Positions 1 through 6,840 of a stretch of 12,301 nt of DNA are shown piece after piece; the stretch's first letter is position 1; every line of letters begins with the position of its first letter. The translations under genes were made by a program, and so were the position numbers. Below the pieces are notes generated by a model. It was not told the origin of the DNA. It ran no database searches and saw only the letters and a list, made by a program, of their open reading frames with translations. The stretch spans positions 282,843 to 295,143 of the forward strand of contig KV908537.1 in NCBI GenBank assembly GCA_002005505.1, in the 5' to 3' direction. Source of the stretch: Botryococcus braunii. Lineage: Eukaryota; Chlorophyta; Trebouxiophyceae.

Positions 1-1648
1 TGCGTCCTCATGTGACTGCTTGAAAGATGACATGCTTCCCGACAAAGGTCACAGGAGTATCGCACTTTGAACAAGGAAGAAGGGACACAGGTATCCCAGA
101 CACAACTCCTCCCTGCTCAAACGCTCTGTGGCTGTCTTCCCAGGATGCCCTAACCTCTCATGCCAAAGTTTTCGCAACTTGCAGTTATGTGCAGGTTTGT
201 GCGCAGCATGATGTGCAGACATAGGGTTCACACACACTTGACAAGCCACCTGATATTTGTGGGATAAATTCCCTCAGAACATACAACCATATCTTCTACA
301 ATGCTGCACTCCAACCATGGTCCACCAGACTGCTGTAGGTCCCATTCTCACGTGGAACAAATTGAATACCATCCCTTACCCCAGCTGATACAGACAAGAG
401 ATTTGTGCTGGCCTGTGGAACACATTGTACATTATGGAGCCACAGTAACTTCCTTCTGCATTCACCAGACACACACTCCCACTAGCAATGATGGAACCAT
501 GAGACTCTGATGTAGCCAACTGCAGTTGACGTGGTTCTGTGTACACTGTGGGGTTCTGCAATACACCAAAGTCATTAACCAGGTGGACAGTAGCCCCAGA
601 GTCCACAAGCCATTCCTCGCACGAGTGCCCTATCCCACCACTTTGTAATACATTAAACGTCACACTGGGCAGTGAGATAGGAACGGCTTCTGCGTTTTTA
701 GGACATGGAACATGGGTACTGTTGGATGCAGAGGGAACACTTGGCAGTGAATGCTTACTTCTGTCGCCAGCTTGCTCCTCTCCAGTACCCTTTTTCCATT
801 TTGTGCACTCCTTGCTGATGTGTCCACGGCTCCCACACTCCCAGCACCTGACTTTTCGTGACCTCTTTCTGTCTTGCTCTGACTGGTCTGCCTCAGGGTC
901 CTGGGACTTTGGGAGGACTGCCGCTGCCTTGGGAAGAGGTCGAGGGAGCTGGTCATTGAAGCCAGCACCATAGGCATGGCTCTGCAGGATTTTTACCACA
1001 TCTTCTGAGGAGCGCCCGCAACAATGCCCATAGAGTGCTCCTTTGAACTGTGCTAGCTCAGTGGGGAGACAATCCACAATAGCATTACTGACATCTTCGG
1101 GGTCAATGGAGTGGGAGTTGTCCAGGAGGTTCTGGAAAAGTATGAATTTTTTCATGACAAATGTCTCGAACGTCTCCTCCCTGGTCATGTGCTCTGTTTT
1201 GAGTGTGTGTAGCCACTGGCGGTTAACAGACTTGTTGTGTCCTCCAGTGAACTTATTGGCTATGTATAACAGGGCATCAAAGGCAGAGGGCTTCATTGTC
1301 AACATAGGACTCCACTCCACTGGGACACTGCCAGTGATCAGCATCATGGCAGCAGCATTTGCTCTCGTGAAAGGAAGGGGTTCTGAAAGGCCTCCGTGCA
1401 CTCCTTGTGGATAGCTGCAGTGGTCAGATCATAAAGCCAGGACTTGAAATTCCACCCATCCTTTAATAAGGATGGGCTACCTTAACATTTGTTGTTGATG
1501 GCTTTGTTGTGTCCTCGTGCAGTAAGGCTGTCAGTATCGAAACCACTGGGAGTGCTGTCTTCTCCTGTTCTGTGGATTGACCACCCAGACTTACAGGAGG
1601 CTGTTGGTTCAGCTGGTCCATTGGAGATGATTCCGCAGACTGGGTCAT
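1..1648 (-). pseudogene. gag-protease-integrase 5' part of the leftmost copia copy (copy A), frameshifted, runs off the window
   Basis: This is the same polyprotein as the intact copy at 3142-5829, starting at the ATG read from 1648 (peptide MTQSAESS). It covers capsid-like Gag, the zinc knuckle, the protease DSGA and the HHCC region of integrase, then leaves the window. Compared with the other copies the frame is lost at a G run (1470-1471, GG for GGG) and a T run (1381-1382, TT for TTT), so the longest open piece is 376-1401. It is lost again near 448-452 and repeatedly between 264 and 330, then in several places before base 100. Substitutions are rare while single-base contractions of homopolymers are many, so some breaks may be consensus errors rather than real mutations. 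The downstream integrase, reverse transcriptase and RNase H are not in the window. Confidence 0.88.
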
Positions 1649-1786
1649 TGTGTGAAAGGTTATGGGTTTCTGCAAGTCTGGGTCACTTTGCAGATATGAA
1701 TCGTTCTGGATATGACGTGCAGCAGGTATTCAAGGCGGACTCCTCGTACTCTGCAACCTTGGCTTCGGCGTAGCTCGATGGGCAGG

Positions 1787-1799
1787 TGGGCCCACAACC
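1787..1799 (-). promoter_or_regulatory. Primer-binding site of copy A (half initiator tRNA-Met type)
   Basis: Read on the minus strand, GGTTGTGGGCCCA directly follows the LTR end. The other two copies have GGTTATGGGCCCA, which is complementary to the anticodon loop and stem of initiator tRNA-Met (GGGC-CAT-AACC core). This type of internal tRNA priming is known for Drosophila copia and Ty5. Copy A carries one change, T to C on the plus strand at 1795, which falls opposite the anticodon. Confidence 0.75.
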
Positions 1800-1825
1800 T
1801 GTGAAAGGTTATGGGCAGAGAGAAC

Positions 1826-2061
1826 ACCTGTAAGTCCGCAAAAGGATTTGTCAATGCACTGTAGAGGTTTCGTCAGTCAGACCTCGACACACCCTTTGCG
1901 CGCGACTGATACAGGTTCGACAGGAGCGCCTTCCCTTGCGGCAACCAAAAAGCAAGTGCGACTGTCTCAAACACAAATCAAATATGCAATAGCAAGCTTC
2001 AACTTGTAGCAAACAGACAGGACTTCCATTCCGTGGCACAGGATTCGGCCAACCAACGAAT
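1826..2061 (-). repeat. R1 direct repeat, first copy in LTR A
   Basis: Sub-block R1a (1826-1893) plus R1b (1894-2061). The same sequence recurs at 2288-2631, interrupted there by Y, and at 6007-6243, 8047-8283 and 8510-8854. It is the U5-proximal part of the LTR. Confidence 0.9.
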
Positions 2062-2287
2062 CGATTACATGGGACAATATTACTGCTTGCCCTACTGGCA
2101 CAATCTCATATACGCATAAATTACTTCTCACATCAGCTGGTTTTATAGCATCGTCTCAAACATGTTCTGTGCCGGACCTGAGTCCGGCACACTCGTTCCC
2201 TTGACGACCTAACAGCACAGCTTTGCGACAGTCAGCGAAATATCTAACCAAATAGGAATTATCTCATTAAATCACAACTACATCAAT
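2062..2287 (-). repeat. Module X in LTR A (226 bp), probable U3 of a second short LTR
   Basis: This is unique sequence between the two R1 copies, present at identical length in LTR C (8284-8509) and absent from LTR B. Read on the minus strand its first bases from 2285, TGATGTAGTTGTGA, resemble the family terminus TGTTGTAGGTAATGA. It contains a palindrome (2168-2191) followed by TATAAAA (2141-2147), a plausible RNA polymerase II core promoter. Part of it matches the right edge of the window in inverted orientation. Confidence 0.7.
2141..2191 (-). promoter_or_regulatory. Candidate LTR promoter: palindrome plus TATA box (LTR A)
   Basis: On the minus strand a palindrome with 10-bp arms (TGTGCCGGAC / GTCCGGCACA, 4-nt spacer, 2168-2191) lies 20 nt upstream of TATAAAA (2141-2147). 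Spacing and order fit an upstream factor-binding site and a core promoter, with transcription expected to start some 25-30 nt further on. Transcription itself is inferred, not shown. Confidence 0.5.
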
Positions 2288-2631
2288 ACCTGTAAGTCCG
2301 CAAAAGGATTTGTCAATGCACTGTAGAGGTTTCGTCAGTCAGACCTCGACACACCTATTGCCCCAAGCATTACGATTTAGCCAGAGCAATGAGCAACATT
2401 GCAAATGCAGTGGTTATCAAATACATCATGCTATTCTATCATCTGTCAAAGTGCCAACGTACCCTTTGCGCGCGACTGATACAGGTTCGACAGGAGCGCC
2501 TTCCCTTGCGGCAACCAAAAAGCAAGTGCGACTGTCTCAAACACAAATCAAATATGCAATAGCAAGCTTCAACTTGTAGCAAACAGACAGGACTTCCATT
2601 CCGTGGCACAGGATTCGGCCAACCAACGAAT
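2288..2631 (-). repeat. R1 direct repeat, second copy in LTR A, containing segment Y
   Basis: R1a (2288-2355) and R1b (2464-2631) repeat 1826-2061 almost exactly. They are separated by the 108-bp segment Y (2356-2463), which is absent from the first copy and from LTR B. Y is bordered by ACC on both sides, so it is either an insertion with a 3-bp duplication or an ancestral segment deleted elsewhere between ACC repeats. Confidence 0.85.
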
Positions 2632-2682
2632 GACGAGTCTGTCGCCTCCAGCAGTTAAATACCTGACCGTGTTTGGCGCCCA

Positions 2683-2708
2683 AGGGACTCGATAAAAGTC
2701 GAGTCCCT
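2683..2708. repeat. Perfect hairpin in LTR U3 (LTR A)
   Basis: AGGGACTCGA and TCGAGTCCCT form a 10-bp stem around the loop TAAAAG. It is conserved at 6295-6320 in LTR B and 8906-8931 in LTR C. Confidence 0.85.
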
Positions 2709-2843
2709 GAAAGCTTCTCATTCCAAAAAGTCCCTAATTGGTAATCCAATACGGATGATGTGTCCTAGACAAAATACCTAAAGGTCCCATTTTCTGTACC
2801 TAATTAAACACACTGATGTGGCCGCCTAAGAATTAGTTTGACT

Positions 2844-2867
2844 GACCTCGAAGACGTATTCGAGGTC
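2844..2867. repeat. Second perfect hairpin in LTR U3 (LTR A)
   Basis: GACCTCGAA and TTCGAGGTC form a 9-bp stem around the loop GACGTA. It is conserved at 6456-6479 in LTR B and 9067-9090 in LTR C. Confidence 0.85.
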
Positions 2868-3141
2868 CCAAAAAACAAGTTCCACTGAGTGCCACGATGC
2901 TGTGTGAGTCAATGCAAAGTTGTCCAAACCTCTATGTGAAGTTACGTGAGGAAGACTGAGGTCTGTCAAGGAATTATGTCGCTTCACAGCCAAGTTCCTA
3001 GGACTAGCTGGAAGAAGTATGCAGTAGTTTGCACCTAAGGCCCAACAGTGTTGTGCCGTCCAGGGCAGCCTGGCATGCACGACTGTTTTGCCTAGGATGA
3101 GTCAGAAAAATACCTCTGAATAAGTCCAACAGTAATGCTCC

Positions 3142-5829
3142 CTAAGTAATTACCTGATCTAGGTCATTACCTACAACAGAGTGCCTAGTGCGCGCAGGGG
3201 GTGCACAAGGTGCGCGGGGTGCAGTGGGGTCTGGATGCAGTCGGGCAGTTTGAGGGCGAGCTGGGGAGGGTTCATCGTCCTCGCTACTGTTGTCCTCCAT
3301 GGGAATTGTTGCCTCAGTGGATGCAGGGGTCTCCAATTCCACAGGATTCAGGTCCTGGTCCAGGCTGGGTCCCGGTTGAGGTGAGGCTGGGTCCGGATCC
3401 AGGCTAGATCCAGGCTGGGTTGCAGATACAGGACCGGGCCCAGCAGCTTGCAGCCCAATGGCAGACGCACCACTCTGGCTCTCCACAAAATGTACACTCG
3501 GAGACACCACTGTCCTACCAGGCAGTCGGACCTTGTACCCCTTGGTGTGTGGACAGTATCCCACAAACATACCTGCCTCAGACTGTGCACCCAAAGATGA
3601 CACCTGGTGTTTGGCATGTTTCACGTATGCCAAACAGCCCCACTTGCGCAAATGGGACAGATCAGGGACAGAGCCAGTGAACATTTCAAATGGGGTTTTC
3701 TCCTGACCAGAGACTGGCATCACATTATGTAAATATGCAGCAGTAAGCATTGCATCCACCCAAAGACTCTCATCTGCCTGAACACCCAACAGCAATGTTC
3801 TGGCCTTCTCTTTCAATGTTCGATTCATTCTCTCAGCAACTCCATTCTGCTGTGGAGTATACGCGGCAGAGGTCTCAGTGTGAATGCCATTCTCTGTACA
3901 GAACCCATGAAACGTTTTATTCAAGAACTCTGTGCCCCTGTCAGTCCTAACCGCCTTAACCTTGGATTCTGTCTGTCTCTCCCAGTATGTAATAGTGTCT
4001 GTCAAATGAGATGCAATGGTAGCCTTGCTAGTGACTGGTAACACTGAAACGAAATTAGACAACTCATCCACTACTGTGACAGAAAACTTTTCCCCTTCAA
4101 CGCCAGGAGTTGACATGGCACCAACCGTATCCGCATGTATTCGATGCAGTACTCGAGGCGGCTCATGTGAACTTGGCTTGAAAGATGGTTTACACTGCTT
4201 TCCCCGAACACAAGGGTCACAGTGAGTATCGCACTTTGAACAAGGAAGAAGGGACACAGGTATCCCAGTACACAACTCCTCCCTGCTCAAACGCTCTGTG
4301 GCTGTCTTCCCAGGATGCCCTAACCTCTCATGCCAAAGTTTTCGCAACTTGCAGTTATGTGCAGGTTTGTGCGCAGCATGATGTGCAGACATAGGGTTCA
4401 CACACACTTGACAAGCCACCTGATATTTGGTGGGATAAATTCCCCTCAGAACATACAACCCATATCTTTCTACAATGCTGCACTCCCAACCCATGGGTCC
4501 CACCAGACTGCTGTAGGTCCCATTCTCACGTGGAACAAATTGAATACCATCCCTTACCCCAGCTGATACAGACAAGAGATTTGTGCTGGCCTGTGGAACA
4601 CATTGTACATTATGGAGCCACAGTAACTGCCCTTCTGCATTCACCAGACACACACTCCCACTAGCAATGATGGAACCATGAGACTCTGATGTAGCCAACT
4701 GCAGTTGACGTGGTTCTGTGTACACTGTGGGGTTCTGCAATACACCAAAGTCATTAACCAGGTGGACAGTAGCCCCAGAGTCCACAAGCCATTCCTCGCA
4801 CGAGTGCCCTATCCCACCACTTTGTAATACATTAAACGTCACACTGGGCAGTGAGATAGGAACGGCTTCTGCGTTTTTAGGACATGGAACATGGGTACTG
4901 TTGGATGCAGAGGGAACACTTGGCAGTGAATGCTTACTTCTGTCGCCAGCTTGCTCCTCTCCAGTACCCTTTTTCCATTTTGTGCACTCCTTGCTGATGT
5001 GTCCACGGCTCCCACACTCCCAGCACCTGACTTTTCGTGACCTCTTTCTGTCTTGCTCTGACTGGTCTGCCTCAGGGTCCTGGGACTTTGGGAGGACTGC
5101 CGCTGCCTTGGGAAGAGGTCGAGGGAGCTGGTCATTGAAGCCAGCACCATAGGCATGGCTCTGCAGGATTTTTACCACATCTTCTGAGGAGCGCCCGCAA
5201 CAATGCCCATAGAGTGCTCCTTTGAACTGTGCTAGCTCAGTGGGGAGACAATCCACAATAGCATTAGTGACATCTTCGGGGTCAATGGAGTGGGAGTTGT
5301 CCAGGAGGTTCTGGAAAAGTATGAATTTTTTCATGACAAATGTCTCGAACGTCTCCTCCCTGGTCATGTGCTCTGTTTTGAGTGTGTGTAGCCACTGGCG
5401 GTTAACAGACTTGTTGTGTCCTCCAGTGAACTTATTGGCTATGTATAACAGGGCATCAAAGGCAGAGGGCTTCATTGTCAACATAGGACTCCACTCCACT
5501 GGGACACTGCCAGTGATCAGCATCATGGCAGCAGCATTTGCTCTCGTGAAAGGAAGGGGTTTCTGAAAGGCCTCCGTGCACTCCTTGTGAATAGCTGCAG
5601 TGGTCAGATCATAAAGCCAGGACTTGAAATTCCACCCATCCTTTAATAAGGGATGGGCTACCTTAACATTTGTTGTTGATGGCTTTGTTGTGTCCTCGTG
5701 CAGTAAGGCTGTCAGTATCGAAACCACTGGGAGTGCTGTCTTCTCCTGTTCTGTGGATTGACCACCCAGACTTACAGGAGGCTGTTGGTTCAGCTGGTCC
5801 ATTGGAGATGATTCCGCAGACTGGGTCAT
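3142..5829 (-). CDS. Copia Gag-protease-integrase polyprotein (copy B), 895 aa, lacks RT/RNase H
   Basis: One open frame encodes the structural, protease and integrase parts of a copia element. Residues 1-250 are a copia-type capsid region. C269-C272-H277-C282 is a CCHC RNA-binding zinc knuckle (CWECGSRGHISKEC). D350-S351-G352-A353 is the protease active site. H500, H505, C537 and C540 form the integrase zinc-binding fold. D567, D630 and E666 give the D,D-35-E catalytic triad, with GTEF and TPQQNGVAER around the last two. Residues 730-780 are the integrase C-terminal part and 785-884 a Pro/Asp-rich linker. The last 11 residues (VVGNDLDQVIT) and the stop are encoded by LTR A, so the frame runs into the LTR. 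The start is the ATG in ACACAATGACC; a possible further-upstream start uses only TTG in the other copies and is ignored. No reverse transcriptase or RNase H follows. Inference: it is interrupted by insertion of element A rather than being a natural short element. Confidence 0.95.
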   Translation of the reverse strand: MTQSAESSPMDQLNQQPPVSLGGQSTEQEKTALPVVSILTALLHEDTTKPSTTNVKVAHPLLKDGWNFKSWLYDLTTAAIHKECTEAFQKPLPFTRANAAAMMLITGSVPVEWSPMLTMKPSAFDALLYIANKFTGGHNKSVNRQWLHTLKTEHMTREETFETFVMKKFILFQNLLDNSHSIDPEDVTNAIVDCLPTELAQFKGALYGHCCGRSSEDVVKILQSHAYGAGFNDQLPRPLPKAAAVLPKSQDPEADQSEQDRKRSRKVRCWECGSRGHISKECTKWKKGTGEEQAGDRSKHSLPSVPSASNSTHVPCPKNAEAVPISLPSVTFNVLQSGGIGHSCEEWLVDSGATVHLVNDFGVLQNPTVYTEPRQLQLATSESHGSIIASGSVCLVNAEGQLLWLHNVQCVPQASTNLLSVSAGVRDGIQFVPRENGTYSSLVGPMGWECSIVERYGLYVLRGIYPTKYQVACQVCVNPMSAHHAAHKPAHNCKLRKLWHERLGHPGKTATERLSREELCTGIPVSLLPCSKCDTHCDPCVRGKQCKPSFKPSSHEPPRVLHRIHADTVGAMSTPGVEGEKFSVTVVDELSNFVSVLPVTSKATIASHLTDTITYWERQTESKVKAVRTDRGTEFLNKTFHGFCTENGIHTETSAAYTPQQNGVAERMNRTLKEKARTLLLGVQADESLWVDAMLTAAYLHNVMPVSGQEKTPFEMFTGSVPDLSHLRKWGCLAYVKHAKHQVSSLGAQSEAGMFVGYCPHTKGYKVRLPGRTVVSPSVHFVESQSGASAIGLQAAGPGPVSATQPGSSLDPDPASPQPGPSLDQDLNPVELETPASTEATIPMEDNSSEDDEPSPARPQTARLHPDPTAPRAPCAPPARTRHSVVGNDLDQVIT
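3361..3420. repeat. Degenerate short tandem repeat in the integrase-RT linker
   Basis: The unit CAGGCTGGGTCC and variants occur four times in 60 bp (near 3361, 3383, 3400 and 3411). They encode the Pro/Gly/Asp-rich linker of the copy B polyprotein, suggesting slippage expansion in a spacer of low constraint. Confidence 0.6.
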
Positions 5830-5980
5830 TGTGTGAAAGGTTATGGGTTTCTGCAGGTCTGGGTCACTTTGCAGATATGAATCGTTCTGGATATGACGTG
5901 CAGCAGGTATTCAAGGCGGACTCCTCGTACTCTGCAACCTTGGCTTCGGCGTAGCTCGATGGGCAGGTGGGCCCATAACC
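5830..5980 (-). other. Copy B leader and primer-binding site
   Basis: About 150 bp of untranslated leader lie between LTR B and the gag ATG. The primer-binding site is at 5968-5980, GGTTATGGGCCCA on the minus strand, matching the initiator tRNA-Met anticodon region and starting at the base next to the LTR. A 16-nt copy of the LTR end (CCCATAACCTTTCACA) sits at 5832-5847, just before the start codon. Confidence 0.8.
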
Positions 5981-5996
5981 TGTGAAAGGTTATGGG
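5972..5996. repeat. U5/primer-site inverted repeat (copy B)
   Basis: CCCATAACC and GGTTATGGG form a perfect 9-bp inverted repeat with a 7-nt spacer, straddling the LTR/primer-site border at 5980/5981. The same structure occurs at 8012-8036 and, with one mismatch, at 1791-1815. In RNA it would pair the primer-binding site with the end of U5. Confidence 0.85.
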
Positions 5997-6840
5997 CAGA
6001 GAGAACACCTGTAAGTCCGCAAAAGGATTTGTCAATGCACTTGTAGAGGTTTCGTCAGTCAGACCTCGACACACCCTTTGCGCGCGACTGATACAGGTTC
6101 GACAGGAGCGCCTTCCCTTGCGGCAATTAAAAAGCAAGTGCGACTGTCTCAAACACAAATCAAATATGCAATAGCAAGCTTCAACTTGTAGCAAACAGAC
6201 AGGACTTCCATTCCGTGGCACAGGATTCGGCCAACCAACGAATGACGAGTCTGTCGCCTCCAGCAGTTAAATACCTGACCGTGTTTGGCGCCCAAGGGAC
6301 TCGATAAAAGTCGAGTCCCTGAAAGCTTCTCATTCCAAAAGGTCCCTAATTGGTAATCCAATACGGATGATGTGTCCTAGACAAAATACCTAAAGGTCCC
6401 ATTTTCTGTACCTAATTAAACACACTGATGTGGCCGCCTAAGAATTAGTTTGACTGACCTCGAAGACGTATTCGAGGTCCCAAAAACAAGTTCCACTGAG
6501 TGCCACGATGCTGTGTGAGTCAATGCAAAGTTGTCCAAACCTCTATGTGAAGTTACGTGAGGAAGACTGAGGTCTGTCAAGGAATTATGTCGCTTCACAG
6601 CCAAGTTCCTAGGACTAGCTGGAAGAAGTATGCAGTAGTTTGCACCTAAGGCCCAACAGTGTTGTGCCGTCCAGGGCAGCCTGGCATGCACGACTGTTTT
6701 GCCTAGGATGAGTCAGAAGAATACCTCTGAATAAGTCCAACAGTAATGCTCCCTGAGTAATTACCTGATCTAGGTCATTACTTACAATAAACAGTAATGC
6801 TCCCTAAGTAATTACCTGATCTAGGTCATTACCTACAACA
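5981..6840 (-). mobile_element. LTR B (860 bp), short form lacking module X and Y
   Basis: It has the same ends as LTR C (sense start TGTTGTAGGTAATGACC at 6840, end CCTTTCACA at 5981) but only one R1 block (6007-6243). It is 571 bp shorter than LTR C, equal to the summed length of X, R1a, Y and one R1b, so it is what recombination between R1b copies would leave. It keeps both U3 hairpins (6295-6320, 6456-6479) and the 51-bp terminal duplication. The TATA-bearing module is missing, so its promoter strength is doubtful. Confidence 0.88.
6739..6840 (-). repeat. 51-bp tandem duplication at the LTR B terminus
   Basis: Units at 6739-6789 and 6790-6840. The outer unit ends in the normal terminus (sense TGTTGTAGG) and the inner one in a mutated terminus (sense TATTGTAAG). 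LTR C has the same duplication at 9350-9451; LTRs A and D have a single unit. Confidence 0.88.

Larger units (their letters stand above)
1800..3178 (-). mobile_element. LTR A (1379 bp), composite long form
   Basis: In the sense direction it starts TGTTGTAGGTAATGACC at 3178 and ends ...CCTTTCACA at 1800, next to the primer-binding site, so it has TG...CA ends. It contains two copies of block R1, the 226-bp module X between them and the Y segment inside the second R1. It lacks the 51-bp terminal duplication seen in LTRs B and C. It abuts the integrase linker of copy B at 3179. The 5 bases next to the junction are GAGTG on the plus strand, the predicted target-site duplication if this is a nested insertion. 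Confidence 0.85.

Noticed and set aside
539..973. Plus-strand 144-codon frame, repeated at 4718-5152 and partly at 6941-7192
   Set aside because: It is the exact antisense of the gag zinc-knuckle/protease region and repeats only because gag repeats. It has no domain of its own.
660..977. Minus-strand 105-codon frame, repeated at 4839-5156 and 6879-7196
   Set aside because: Out-of-frame shadow of the real Gag frame on the same strand.
2168..2191. Palindrome read as a rho-independent terminator
   Set aside because: There is no following T run and the context is a eukaryotic LTR next to a TATA box.
2062..2287. Module X as a DNA transposon or MITE
   Set aside because: It has no terminal inverted repeats and no clear target duplication; an LTR-U3 origin explains its start and promoter better.
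5841..6221. 126-codon Cys-rich minus-strand frame in the LTR/leader (also 7881-8261)
   Set aside because: It crosses the LTR border and primer-binding site, has no recognisable motif and is broken in copy A; more likely untranslated LTR sequence.
6416..6691. 91-codon minus-strand frame in LTR U3 (also 9027-9302)
   Set aside because: It lies wholly in U3, is altered in LTR A and spans a perfect hairpin; chance openness.
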